DNA of 64,000 bases from CAVXEH01 sp963805305. GTDB taxonomy: Bacteria; Chloroflexota; Limnocylindria; QHBO01. Below the pieces are notes generated by a model. The model did no database searches, had not been told where the DNA came from, and saw nothing but the letters and a program-made list of their open reading frames with translations. The stretch spans positions 671,574-735,573 of the forward strand of contig CAWDTM010000003.1 in the NCBI GenBank assembly GCA_963805305.1, in the 5' to 3' direction. Every line of letters begins with the position of its first letter. Within the stretch, counting starts at the first letter, position 1. The position numbers and the translations under genes were made by a program. Of the stretch, positions 23,588 to 32,545 are shown piece by piece.

Positions 23588-24559
23588 ATGCGCATCAACC
23601 GTGGGCTCCTCTTCTGGGGCCTCGGATTCATCACCGCGGGTGCCGTCGCGCTCGCGATCCAGCAGGGTGTCCTCGATCGCGACACCATGGCCGGCGCCTG
23701 GCGGCTGTGGCCGCTGATCCTGGTAGCCATCGGCATCAGCCTCATGGTGGCCCGCACGCCCGCGGCGCCACTGGGGACCGCCCTGGCCGCAATCGTGATC
23801 GGCACCATCGTGGGGACGGCCATCGCGGTGGGCCCCGGCATCGCGGTCGGGTGCGGATCCGGCTCGGAGCCGTCCACGCTCGTGGACCACAGCGGCACGT
23901 TCGGCAGCACGGACGTCTCCCTCGACTGGCGGCTGAACTGCGGGAACCTGCAGGTCTCGATGACCGGCGACAGCACCTGGAAAGCGTCGGTCGGGAGCAC
24001 CGGCAGCGACCAGCCCACGGTCAGTGACTCGGCCGCCCAGCTGCGGATCGATTCGGCGGACACGAACGGCTGGTTCATCGACCACGGGCGCGAGCGCTGG
24101 GTGGTGAGCCTGCCCACCGCACCGTCCTACGACGCGAACCTGCGGGCCAACGCCGGAACGTTCACCCTGGATCTCGGCGGCGCCACCTTCTCGAGCCTCG
24201 ACCTCCAGCCGAACGCGGCCGAGATCCACATGGACCTCAGCGACGCGACCGTACGCGGTCTCGACCTGGAGATGAATGCCGGGTCGGCGACGATCACCGC
24301 CTCGTCCGGGACGCTGCTTGAAGGGTCCATCCAGATGAATGCCGGCAGCGTCAAGCTGTGCGTCCCCACCAGCGTGCCGCTTCGCATCGTCGCGAGCGGG
24401 ACTGCCTTCAGCGCCAACATGGGCGGCAACGGCCTGACGCAGGACGGGGATACCTGGACGAGCCCGGGCTACGACGCGTCGGCCGCACAACGCATCGCGC
24501 TCACCGTGCACGGGAACGCGGCGAGCTTCGACCTGAACCCTGACGGAGGCTGCACGTGA
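23588..24559 (+). CDS. LiaF-like membrane protein with C-terminal beta-rich domain
   Basis: 323 aa. AGGAGG ribosome site directly upstream of ATG. About three hydrophobic helices in the first 85 residues (GLLFWGLGFITAGAVALAI, WPLILVAIGISLMVA, ALAAIVIGTIVGTAI) are followed by an extracytoplasmic domain made of repeated strands such as NAGTFTLDLGGATF, NAAEIHMDLSDATV, NAGSATITASSGTL and NAGSVKLCV. These regular repeats fit the toastrack/LiaF-type beta-helix domain. It overlaps the PspC gene (GTGA). LiaF and PspC modules are commonly linked in envelope-stress sensing of Gram-positive bacteria, so a stress-sensor pair is likely here. Confidence 0.75.
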   Translation: MRINRGLLFWGLGFITAGAVALAIQQGVLDRDTMAGAWRLWPLILVAIGISLMVARTPAAPLGTALAAIVIGTIVGTAIAVGPGIAVGCGSGSEPSTLVDHSGTFGSTDVSLDWRLNCGNLQVSMTGDSTWKASVGSTGSDQPTVSDSAAQLRIDSADTNGWFIDHGRERWVVSLPTAPSYDANLRANAGTFTLDLGGATFSSLDLQPNAAEIHMDLSDATVRGLDLEMNAGSATITASSGTLLEGSIQMNAGSVKLCVPTSVPLRIVASGTAFSANMGGNGLTQDGDTWTSPGYDASAAQRIALTVHGNAASFDLNPDGGCT

Positions 24560-25098
24560 ACCGTCGACTCTACCGATCCACCACCGAACGCGTCCTCGGC
24601 GGCGTCGCCGGCGGCGTCGCGGACTACTTCGATCTGGACCCCGCGCTGGTCCGGGTCGCCTGGGCGATCCTGATCCTCGCCTCGGGCGGGATCTTCCTGC
24701 TCCTCTACCTCGTCATGTGGTTCGTGGTGCCGGAGGCCCCTCCCGGCTTCAGCTACGGCCAGCCATGGCCGTCCACGCCGTCAGCAGGAGGTGCATCCGT
24801 GCCGCCCGCCGGCGAGACACCCGCGGGGGCCGATGCGGCCGTCACCGGGAGCCCATCAGCCCCCGGCATGCCGCCACCCTCCATCGCCCACGAATGGGCG
24901 GGCCGCCGCGCGGAGCGGCGTCGCCATCGGTCAGGAGGCGGGGGGATCGTGATCGGCTCGCTCCTGATCCTCATCGGCGCCTGGTTCCTGGTCCGGGACT
25001 ACGTCCCCTGGCTCAACCGCCTCGAGCTGTGGCCTATCGCCCTGGTCCTGCTGGGGATCGTCCTCCTGGTGAGCGCCATGGGCCGGCGATCCGAATAG
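24556..25098 (+). CDS. PspC-domain envelope-stress membrane protein
   Basis: 180 aa, GTG start overlapping the previous stop. N-terminal PspC domain: RRLYRSTTERVLGGVAGGVA, YFDLDPALVRVAW, then a strong helix ILILASGGIFLLLYLVMWFV. A Pro/Gly/Ala linker follows, and the C-terminus has two further helices (GIVIGSLLILIGAWFLV and LWPIALVLLGIVLLVSAMG), as in the small DUF5668-like membrane module. Its last 168 nt are antisense to the 3' end of the giant glycosyltransferase gene; both frames look genuine there. Likely partner of the LiaF-like protein upstream. Confidence 0.85.
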   Translation: MNRRLYRSTTERVLGGVAGGVADYFDLDPALVRVAWAILILASGGIFLLLYLVMWFVVPEAPPGFSYGQPWPSTPSAGGASVPPAGETPAGADAAVTGSPSAPGMPPPSIAHEWAGRRAERRRHRSGGGGIVIGSLLILIGAWFLVRDYVPWLNRLELWPIALVLLGIVLLVSAMGRRSE

Positions 25099-28000
25099 CG
25101 CGCCAAGGGGTCGGCGGCGGTCCATCAGGTCGCGGCCCCACAGCGCGAAGGCGGCCGCCACCAGCGCCAACACGGTGCCCAGGGCGAGCCGCCAGGTGGA
25201 GCCGGTGAGCAGCTGCTCGCGCGGCCCGGTGGGCGGGTTCGGGAACTGGAAGCCGTAGTTCCACGGCGGCAGCGCGCGCGCCGCGTTGATGTACCAGTCC
25301 GGCATGGGCCAGGCTGCCCCGAGCGGCCAGATTGCCACCCCCACCACCACCGCGGCCACCAGGAAGGCGATTGCCGTCGAGCGATACGCTCGGCTGCGGA
25401 GTCCCTCGTCCACGAGGTAGGCGATGGCGATCATCGCGAAGAGGACCGCCGTGAAGTAGTGGTACTGGAAGGTGGCCCGCTCGATCCGCGTCCAGGGCAG
25501 GTACTGGAAGACGAACGCGCCGACCAGCAGGGCCAGCGCATACGAGCGACGCCTCCAGGCCAGGACGACGCCGGCCAGGATGGCGGGAATGCCCGCCCAG
25601 AAGAGGATGGGGTTCCCGCCGTTGTAGATGGCGGCCACCAGGCGGTTGTCCCACTCCCCGGGTGACCCGTAGAACCAGACCGGCTTGAGGTCCAGCGGCC
25701 AGCTCCACCACGGCGATGCGGCAGGGTGCCCGGCCTGCAGGCCGAAGTGGTAGCCGAACATCTGGGCCTGCAGCTCGTCCAGGGACCAGCCGTAGCCGGG
25801 GCCGGTGTTCGGGATCGCGACCGAGTGGCCCAGCTGCAGGTACGGGATGTACGCCACGAAGTAGACGACCAGCGGGATCACGAGGAGCGCTGCGCCGATC
25901 CAGGGCCAGGAGAAGCCGGCCATCTCGCCGGGCGCCATCCAGCGCCGATCGCTCGCGGGATTGCGGATCGAGAGGATCGCCCGCCACAGGAGGAGCACCG
26001 CAGCGACGCCGACCATGATCCACGCCGGCCAGGCCGCCTGGGTGCCGCGGGCCAGGAAGCCGAAGATCTCCTCCACCGCGTTCGTCGGCGTTCGGCCGGC
26101 GACCTGCGTGAAGCCGATGGCGAACGCGAGGCCCACCCCGCCCAGGACGAGCCCGGTCGCGGGCAGCGCCATCAGGTCGCGACCCTCCAGCCGCACCGGT
26201 TTGACGGAGACCAGGGCCAGCCCCAGCGCGACCGCCGCCCAGCACAGAACCTGGAAGGGCCAGGGTGCCCCGAAGCCGGCGACCACCGCCAGGAATGCCA
26301 TGATCGCCAGCAGGACGAACCGCCCCAGGTGCGAGCGGGCCAGGACCATCACCCACAGCCCGGCGAGCGCATAGAAGCCGACCCACTTGCTGGCAGCCGC
26401 CAGGCCGATGAGGACGCCGACCAGGGGGAGGGCCCACCAGGCGCTGTGCGCCCATCGGCCGGACCAGATCTGCCAGAAGACCAGGTAGGCGGCGACGATG
26501 AAGACCGCCACGTAGATGTCGTTCATGGCGATCCGGCTCATGACGTAGCTCATGGCGTCGAAGGTGACGAAGGCCGCGGCCAGGATCGCGATCCGGCGTC
26601 GCCGGAACATGGTGGCCGCCAGCAGGTAGATGAGCCCCACCAGGATCGAGCCGAAGACGATCCCCATCAGGCGCCAGGCGAAGGCGTTGCTTCCCGCGTC
26701 GATGCCCACCAGCGCCGCGGAGGCCCCCCCGGTGGCGACGAGGAGCCGGCCGTCGTCATCGGCCTGGCCGCGGTTCGAGACGTCCATGGCCATGGCGGTC
26801 GCCGGTCCCGGCAGCTCGGTGCTGTCGAAGGTCGCAAAGCCGGATCGGTTGTCGCCCAGGGGCTGGATGGTCCAGATCACCGGCTTGCCGCTGGTGGCGT
26901 CGGTCCCGGACGCGTAGACGATGTTCGCCACGGACTGCCAGGCAAAGCCGGTTGCCCGGCCGGGGAGCGGGACCGTGGCGATGACGGACATCCCCGGCGC
27001 GTCCAGGACGGTCATCCCGCCGTTCGTGGCCGGGTGCTCGTCCGTGGCGGGGAGTGCTCCGGTCGCCACCCAGGCCTGCTGGTCCGTGCCGGTGCCGGAA
27101 ACGGCGATGGGACCGAGGGGCTGCGCCTCGAGCACCTGGGAGCTGACCTGCGCCAGGGTCCGGGCGTTCAGCGAGACGACGGTTCCCTGGTCGGGAACCG
27201 TGGCGAGCACGACGTCGACGGAGCTGTCGCCGGATCCGGAGGCGAATGCGATCTGCGGTGTGACCAGCGGGTCGCTGGCCAGCACGGTGTTCGTCCCGGC
27301 ATCGGCCACGGCGAGGCCGTTGGGTCCACGGAAGACGAGGACTCCCGAGCCATCCGGCGCCAGGATCTGCGCCACGCTCGCCAGGCCGCTCGGGATGGCG
27401 GCAGCCTCGGTGGGGGGTGCCCGTTCGCCATGGAGAGCCAGGAAGGCGGTCAGGTCGTAGATTCGGACGTCACCGTCGTCGGAGACACCGACCAGGAGGC
27501 GGGTGCCCGCCGGATCAAAGGCCACCGCCGCGACCGGGTGACCGACGTCCCACTGCGCCACCCGACCGCCACTCAGGGCGTCTCGGGCCACGATGCTGGT
27601 CCCGTCCGCGGCGAAGGAGATGGACCGTTCGAACCCGAACGAGGACCGACGGGGTGCGACCGCCAGCGCGGTCGAGGCGGACGGCAGGTCCGTGGTGCTG
27701 ACCACCTTGTTCGGGTCCGCGACCTCGATGCCGGCCGCGATCAGGTACTTGGCGAGCATCGGGTGCGTCCACTCGTAGACGTCGCGCGTCCAGCCGTGCT
27801 CCCAATCGGCGAGGAACTCCGTCGCCGATCGCGCGTGGTAGACCTCGTCGAAGTGCATCGAGCGCGGGATATCCAGGCGCCAGAGCCGGTACCCGAAGGC
27901 CACGAGCACGAAGGCCACCACGAGCAGCAGGTCCACGCGGTCGAGCCGTCTCCAGGGCTCGCGGAACCAGGGGCTGGCGTGATCGACCCGGAACCGCGCG

Positions 28001-29610
28001 CGCCAGGCGGCCCACGCCGGCGGCGTGGCGGGCTGCGCATCCTGCGTCTCCCAAGGGCCGGCCCACGCGCCGCCAGCGGGCTCATCGTCCGTGTCCGTCT
28101 GCATGGCTGCCTCGTCCGGGCCGCCATCAAGGACCCGCGGGGCCACGCTGGAGGCGCGCACCCTGGCGACGCCCACGGCCATCACCACGAGCCAGCCCAG
28201 CACGACCACGATCATCGCGGACACGAGCTCGATTCCCCACGGAGAGAGGACGGTCGCATTGAGCACCGGGTCGCGGACCATGGCCTGACCTCCGACCCCG
28301 GGGTTCATGACGCTGGTCTCCACGAACGACCAGTCCGCGGTGTACACGCCGTAGATGTTCGTGAAGAACGAGAGCGAGAGGAGGCCGTAGAGGAGCTTCC
28401 AGCGCCACCCCCGCACGACCAGCGGTGCCGCGAGGGCGAGCGCCGGGAACAGGTAGCGCTCGTGGACCCGGGTCGGCAGCACGAAGAAGGCCACCGCCAC
28501 GACCAGGGTCCCGACCAGGATCCCGACGGTGTCGTCGCGGCGCACAACGATCCAGGCGGCGACCAGCGCGACGGCCACGAAGAGGACCACGCCCACCAGC
28601 TGCCAGGTCACCGCGAAGCTGCCCAGCGTGGCGATCACCTGCTGGTCGTCGCCCCAGGTCAGTGAGGGAGCAAGCCCGCCGGCGCTCAGCGGGTTCGCCA
28701 GAGCGCTCCACGGGTTCATCCACAGGTTGAACGCGTTGGTCGTCAGCCCGTGGTACGTCGAGGCCGCCTCGATGAACTTGCCGACCAGGGTCGTGTCCGG
28801 CGCGCCCGGCGTCCACACCGTGAGCCCGAACGGAGCGATGAGCAGCACCAGCGCGCCCAATCCCGCCGCGAGGGAGGTGAGGATTCGCAGCCGGTCCGGG
28901 CTGCCGTCCAGGTCGGGATCGGTCGACCGGCCGAACGCGTGCCGCTTCATCCCGACCAGGAAGACGATGGGGATCATGAACGCAAACTGGAACTTGACGA
29001 GCAGCGCGAGGACGGCGCCCACGGCGGCCCCCTCCGTCCAGCCGCGGAGCAGGGCGTAGACGGTGGCCAGCACCACCAGCGCTCCCACCGAGTCGACCTG
29101 GCCCCAGACCGCTGAGTCGAAGATCACCCCGGGGTTGAACAGGTACAGGACGGCCGCCACGACACCGATCCACTCGCCCGGCCCGTCGCCCACCCAGCGG
29201 CCCAGGAAGCGCCGGGAGATGATGAAGAGGAGCCACGCATTGCCGGCGTCGGCCAGGATCGGCGGAATCTTGATCAGCCCGCCCGTGATGTCCAGGCCGG
29301 CGATGGGCGCCATGGCATGCCCAATGCTCCCCAGCGCCCAGAGCACGTACAGGTAGCCGGGCGGATAATCTGCGAACGTGCTCTGTCCGTAGAAGCCGCC
29401 CGGGCCGACCTGCGCGAGCTGCTGGGCCCAGGCGGTGAAGTCGCCAACGTCCGTACCGAAGCCGCTGTGGGGAACCAGGATCCCGGCGATGAACGCACGA
29501 AGGAGCAGTCCACCGACGATGATCGCGAGCAGGAGGATGCCTGCCTCGAGGGGCAGGCTGCGCTCGGATGGCCTCGCGCCCCGGCCCCGCGCGGGGTCGT
29601 GGGTCATCAT
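24931..29610 (-). CDS. Giant fusion: two GT-C glycosyltransferase modules with an inserted beta-propeller
   Basis: About 1559 aa from ATG 29610 (ATG 29607 equally possible). Module 1 (about residues 25-510) is a polytopic GT-C-like protein whose first outer loop has GTDVGDFTAW and DYPPGYLYVL. A linker of about 60 residues follows. Module 2 is a PMT/GT39-type mannosyltransferase: HFDEVYHARSA with catalytic Asp588-Glu589, THPMLAKYLIAAGIEVADP, later NAFAWRLMG, SRIAMNDIYVA and AASKWVGFYALAG. Between the last two elements of its first loop lie about 300 residues of propeller-like repeats (FAADGTSIVARDA, FDPAGTRLLVG, LAPDGSGVLVF, VYASGTDATSG). A dolichyl- or polyprenyl-phosphate sugar donor and protein or lipid acceptors outside the membrane are inferred. 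The last ~55 residues are polar and antisense to the PspC gene. Confidence 0.85.
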   Translation of the reverse strand: MMTHDPARGRGARPSERSLPLEAGILLLAIIVGGLLLRAFIAGILVPHSGFGTDVGDFTAWAQQLAQVGPGGFYGQSTFADYPPGYLYVLWALGSIGHAMAPIAGLDITGGLIKIPPILADAGNAWLLFIISRRFLGRWVGDGPGEWIGVVAAVLYLFNPGVIFDSAVWGQVDSVGALVVLATVYALLRGWTEGAAVGAVLALLVKFQFAFMIPIVFLVGMKRHAFGRSTDPDLDGSPDRLRILTSLAAGLGALVLLIAPFGLTVWTPGAPDTTLVGKFIEAASTYHGLTTNAFNLWMNPWSALANPLSAGGLAPSLTWGDDQQVIATLGSFAVTWQLVGVVLFVAVALVAAWIVVRRDDTVGILVGTLVVAVAFFVLPTRVHERYLFPALALAAPLVVRGWRWKLLYGLLSLSFFTNIYGVYTADWSFVETSVMNPGVGGQAMVRDPVLNATVLSPWGIELVSAMIVVVLGWLVVMAVGVARVRASSVAPRVLDGGPDEAAMQTDTDDEPAGGAWAGPWETQDAQPATPPAWAAWRARFRVDHASPWFREPWRRLDRVDLLLVVAFVLVAFGYRLWRLDIPRSMHFDEVYHARSATEFLADWEHGWTRDVYEWTHPMLAKYLIAAGIEVADPNKVVSTTDLPSASTALAVAPRRSSFGFERSISFAADGTSIVARDALSGGRVAQWDVGHPVAAVAFDPAGTRLLVGVSDDGDVRIYDLTAFLALHGERAPPTEAAAIPSGLASVAQILAPDGSGVLVFRGPNGLAVADAGTNTVLASDPLVTPQIAFASGSGDSSVDVVLATVPDQGTVVSLNARTLAQVSSQVLEAQPLGPIAVSGTGTDQQAWVATGALPATDEHPATNGGMTVLDAPGMSVIATVPLPGRATGFAWQSVANIVYASGTDATSGKPVIWTIQPLGDNRSGFATFDSTELPGPATAMAMDVSNRGQADDDGRLLVATGGASAALVGIDAGSNAFAWRLMGIVFGSILVGLIYLLAATMFRRRRIAILAAAFVTFDAMSYVMSRIAMNDIYVAVFIVAAYLVFWQIWSGRWAHSAWWALPLVGVLIGLAAASKWVGFYALAGLWVMVLARSHLGRFVLLAIMAFLAVVAGFGAPWPFQVLCWAAVALGLALVSVKPVRLEGRDLMALPATGLVLGGVGLAFAIGFTQVAGRTPTNAVEEIFGFLARGTQAAWPAWIMVGVAAVLLLWRAILSIRNPASDRRWMAPGEMAGFSWPWIGAALLVIPLVVYFVAYIPYLQLGHSVAIPNTGPGYGWSLDELQAQMFGYHFGLQAGHPAASPWWSWPLDLKPVWFYGSPGEWDNRLVAAIYNGGNPILFWAGIPAILAGVVLAWRRRSYALALLVGAFVFQYLPWTRIERATFQYHYFTAVLFAMIAIAYLVDEGLRSRAYRSTAIAFLVAAVVVGVAIWPLGAAWPMPDWYINAARALPPWNYGFQFPNPPTGPREQLLTGSTWRLALGTVLALVAAAFALWGRDLMDRRRPLGALFGSPAHGAHQEDDPQQDQGDRPQLEAVEPGDVVPDQEPGADEDQERADHDPPAS

Positions 29611-29652
29611 CGGCGCCCGGGACACGGACGCCGGTAGCTCTCGCTCGCCAAG

Positions 29653-31275
29653 GTGGCGGTGAGTATACATCGCCCCTCCGGGCCTCCCGCCGCCGGTCGG
29701 GCCCGGGGTGGCCCGGCGCTTCCCTACGCGGACGGGCTGCTGACCTGGACGGCCCTCGCCGTCGCGCTCGTCGCGCTGGCGATCTATCTGCGCACCATGC
29801 TCCCCGCCGACGGATTCTGGGACACCGCCGAGGCCCAGACGGTGCCGCATACCCTGTCCATCTTCCATCCGACCGGCTTCCCGACCTACGCCATGCTGGG
29901 GTGGCTCTGGAGCCAGATTCCGCTGGGCGGTGTCGCGTGGCGCATGAACCTGCTCTCCGCCGTCTGCCTGGCGCTCGCCTCGGGGCTGGTGGTCCTCATC
30001 ACCGGCCACCTCATCGACGAGCGGCATCCCGGGGTCAGGGCCGGGGCGGCGGCCGTCGCCGGAGGTGTCTTTGCCTTCGCGGCCGAGTCATGGGCGCTGG
30101 CGGTCGCCGCCGACGTTCACGCACTCAACACGTTCTTCGTGGCGCTGATCGTCTGGCTGCTCTTCTGCTGGCGGGCCGCGGAGTGGAGCGAGGCGAGGCG
30201 CCCCGGTCGCTGGCTGCTCGCCGCGTCGCTGACGTTCGGGGTCGCGATGGGCAACCACCCCCTCGTCGGCCTGCTCGCCTTCGGGATCGCCGCCTGGCTC
30301 TTCCTGGTGGACCCCGGCATCTGGCGCCGATGGCGGCTGATTGTCGGCTGCGCCGCGCTCGTGGTGCTGGGCCTCGCCACCTACCTGTACATCCCCATCC
30401 GGGCCCTGACACCGCCCGAGCCACCGCTCTTCTACGCGCGTCCCACGACCCTGGAGCGGATGAAGTACCTCGTCTTCGCGGAGCAGTTCCACGGCCTCTT
30501 CGACTTCGGGAACCTGCTCGCCACCTTCGGGCCCAAGTGGGCGTATGCGGCGCCTCTCCTTGTCCGCCAGTACATCGGCCCGGGGTGGCTTCTGGTCGCC
30601 ATCGGCGCTGCCACCGTGTCGATCCGGCAGCTCAGCGCGTTCGTCTTCCTGGGGCTGGTCGTCCTTGCCGACGTCATCTACTCCATGAACTTCAACGATG
30701 GCGACATCGGACGCTACTACCTGCCCACCCTGGTGGCCACCGCGCCGTTGATCGGGGTGGCGGTCGCCATGATCGCGGCCTACTCTGCGCGCGCCGCGGC
30801 CGAGGCGAGCCGGCGCATGGCGGGCTTCGTCGGCCGACGGCGGATCGCGTTTGGCGCGGGGATCGCGGTCCTGTCGGTCAGCCTGCTGCTGCCGATCTCC
30901 ACCCTCGTGGTCAACTACCAGCCCGCCGACCAGAGCACGAACCGGGACGCGGACCGCTGGGTCGCGAGCGTCTACCAGGCTCTCCCACCCAACGCGGTGA
31001 TCATCAGCTGGTGGAGCTACTCGACGGCCCTGTGGTACCACCGCTGGGTCCTGGGCGAGCGGCCGGACGTCACCATCATCGACGAGCGGAACATCATCGA
31101 CGACGGCTACAGTACGATCGACGGCGCCATCCGTGCCTTCGAGGGAAAGCGGCCGGTGTTCGTGCTGCCGCCCGAATGGGAGGTGCAGCGGGTCCTGGAC
31201 CTCTACCGGACCCAGACGGTCCAGACCTACAGCCGGTACCCGGACATCTACCGCATCAAGGAGACCGACCAGTGA
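29653..31275 (+). CDS. DUF2723 (TMEM260-like) membrane glycosyltransferase
   Basis: 540 aa polytopic protein. GTG 29653 is used; GTG 29659 is an alternative and no later start keeps the first helix (LLTWTALAVALVALAIYL). The conserved DUF2723 loop DTAEAQTVPHTLS and HPTGFPTY lies right after helix 1, with the acidic residues expected of a GT-C catalytic site. Members, including human TMEM260, are O-mannosyltransferases using polyprenyl-phosphate mannose. The last ~100 residues form a soluble domain with ADRWVASVYQALPPNAVII. Its start lies only 42 bp from the divergent fusion gene, and a GT2 enzyme that could supply the lipid-linked sugar overlaps its 3' end. Confidence 0.83.
   Translation: MAVSIHRPSGPPAAGRARGGPALPYADGLLTWTALAVALVALAIYLRTMLPADGFWDTAEAQTVPHTLSIFHPTGFPTYAMLGWLWSQIPLGGVAWRMNLLSAVCLALASGLVVLITGHLIDERHPGVRAGAAAVAGGVFAFAAESWALAVAADVHALNTFFVALIVWLLFCWRAAEWSEARRPGRWLLAASLTFGVAMGNHPLVGLLAFGIAAWLFLVDPGIWRRWRLIVGCAALVVLGLATYLYIPIRALTPPEPPLFYARPTTLERMKYLVFAEQFHGLFDFGNLLATFGPKWAYAAPLLVRQYIGPGWLLVAIGAATVSIRQLSAFVFLGLVVLADVIYSMNFNDGDIGRYYLPTLVATAPLIGVAVAMIAAYSARAAAEASRRMAGFVGRRRIAFGAGIAVLSVSLLLPISTLVVNYQPADQSTNRDADRWVASVYQALPPNAVIISWWSYSTALWYHRWVLGERPDVTIIDERNIIDDGYSTIDGAIRAFEGKRPVFVLPPEWEVQRVLDLYRTQTVQTYSRYPDIYRIKETDQ
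29662..29667 (-). promoter_or_regulatory. Candidate -10 for the giant glycosyltransferase gene
   Basis: TATACT on the minus strand, 51 bp before the ATG, inside the first codons of the divergent DUF2723 gene. No convincing -35 is visible at 17 bp. It lies in a symmetric GTATAC. Confidence 0.3.
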
Positions 31276-32054
31276 CCGATGGCGGCCCGTCCGCGCGGCC
31301 GCGCCTGACCTTCTTCTTCCCCGCCTACAACGAGGAGGAGAACGTCGAGCGCACGGTCCGGCTGGCGCTCGACGCGGTGGGCTCGCTCGTTCCCTCGATC
31401 GAGGTGCTGGTGATCGACGATGGCTCGACAGATCGGACCGGCGCCCTGGCCGATGCTCTCGCCACGGACGACCCGCGGGTCCGTGTCCACCACCAGCCGA
31501 ACCGTGGCTACGGCGGGGCATTGCGCGCCGGCTTCGCGAACGCGCGCGGCGAGCTGATCGCTTTCAGCGACGGGGACCTGCAGTTCGACCTGGCCGAGGT
31601 GGGGCTTCTCCTCGACCGCCTCGACGAACCGGCGCGTCCGCCGGTCGACGCCGTGATCGGCTGGCGCATCAAGCGGCGAGACCCGTTCCACCGGATCTTC
31701 ATCGCCAAGACCTACAACGCCATCGTCTCGATCGCCTTCGGGCTGCGCGTCCGCGATATCGACTGCGCCATGAAGCTCTTCCGGCGCGAGGTCTTCGACG
31801 GCTTGCGCCTCACGGCGGAGTCGCCCTTCCTCTCGGCCGAGCTGCTCATCAAGCTGCGCGCGCGCGGCGTGCGCATGGCTCAGCTGGGCGTCCACCACTT
31901 CCCGAGGGCCGCCGGGACGAACACCGGGGCCAGCTTCCGGAAGATCCTGCGCACGTTCCGCGACATCGGCAGGCTGCGCCTGGCGCTCTGGTTCCGGCGG
32001 CGCGCGACGCTGGGTGAGCCGTCCGGCTCGGGAGCCGGCCCGCTCTTCAGCTGA
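31272..32054 (+). CDS. GT2 glycosyltransferase, polyprenyl-phosphate sugar synthase-like
   Basis: 260 aa, GTG start overlapping the DUF2723 stop. GT-A fold family 2: LTFFFPAYNEEENVERTVR, VLVIDDGSTDRT, SDGDLQFD (DxD-like metal motif near residue 100) and DIDCAMKLFRR. It matches dolichol-phosphate mannosyltransferase/GtrB-type enzymes but without the C-terminal membrane helices, so it would be peripheral. It probably loads mannose or another sugar onto polyprenyl phosphate for the adjacent DUF2723 and PMT-type enzymes (inference from pairing). A 9-bp GC-rich hairpin follows the stop. Confidence 0.87.
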   Translation: MTDGGPSARPRLTFFFPAYNEEENVERTVRLALDAVGSLVPSIEVLVIDDGSTDRTGALADALATDDPRVRVHHQPNRGYGGALRAGFANARGELIAFSDGDLQFDLAEVGLLLDRLDEPARPPVDAVIGWRIKRRDPFHRIFIAKTYNAIVSIAFGLRVRDIDCAMKLFRREVFDGLRLTAESPFLSAELLIKLRARGVRMAQLGVHHFPRAAGTNTGASFRKILRTFRDIGRLRLALWFRRRATLGEPSGSGAGPLFS

Positions 32055-32058
32055 GCAG

Positions 32059-32085
32059 AAGGGCCCCAGCATCGCCGGGGCCCTT
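32059..32085 (+). terminator. GC-rich stem-loop after the GT2 gene
   Basis: AAGGGCCCC (32059-32067) pairs perfectly with GGGGCCCTT (32077-32085). It lies between two convergent genes, so it can end transcription from both sides; no long T-run follows. Confidence 0.55.
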
Positions 32086-32099
32086 GCCGTTCGCCAGCC

Positions 32100-32426
32100 T
32101 CAAATGGGCCCGTGCCGATGGACGAAGGTGCCCCCGGATGACCAGCGGGCGATCATCTCCACGATGCCGCCCAGCACCACGCCACCAACGATTGCCGGCC
32201 AGATGAACAACCCGTCCCACCCGGGTCCCCGCGTGCTCAGCGTCCCGAGCGCCTCGCTGCCGAGCCACCCGCCGATCAGGGCCGCCAGCGCCGTCAGGCT
32301 CCACTCATAGCCAACCGCCACCTCCCCGACGTACTGGGCCAGCATGCTGAAGGCCAGCGCGCCCAGGACGAGGACCAGCGCCGCCCAGGCGCCGATCCCG
32401 AGGTTCCAACCGAACAGCTCGAGCAT
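32100..32426 (-). CDS. Small four-helix membrane protein of unknown function
   Basis: 108 aa. A clear ribosome site GAGGAGGTG lies six bases before ATG 32426. Four hydrophobic segments cover most of the protein: GAWAALVLVLGALAFSMLAQ, WSLTALAALIGGWLG, LFIWPAIVGGVVLGGIVEMI and a weaker central one. The Gly-rich GGWLGSEALG and GGVVLGGIVE patterns recall small GlsB/YeaQ-like (transglycosylase-associated) proteins, but the match is not firm. Stands alone between the GT2 gene and the DUF151 nuclease gene, facing left. Confidence 0.65.
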   Translation of the reverse strand: MLELFGWNLGIGAWAALVLVLGALAFSMLAQYVGEVAVGYEWSLTALAALIGGWLGSEALGTLSTRGPGWDGLFIWPAIVGGVVLGGIVEMIARWSSGGTFVHRHGPI

Positions 32427-32545
32427 TGCGCCACCTCCTCGAGACGCAAGCGTGCCGCGGGTCGAAGCCAGGGAACAGGGCCATTCGGCCGGACCGCGCA
32501 GTCCCGAGTGTCCGTTCTCGGCGGTCGATTCCGGGGTGGAACGGC

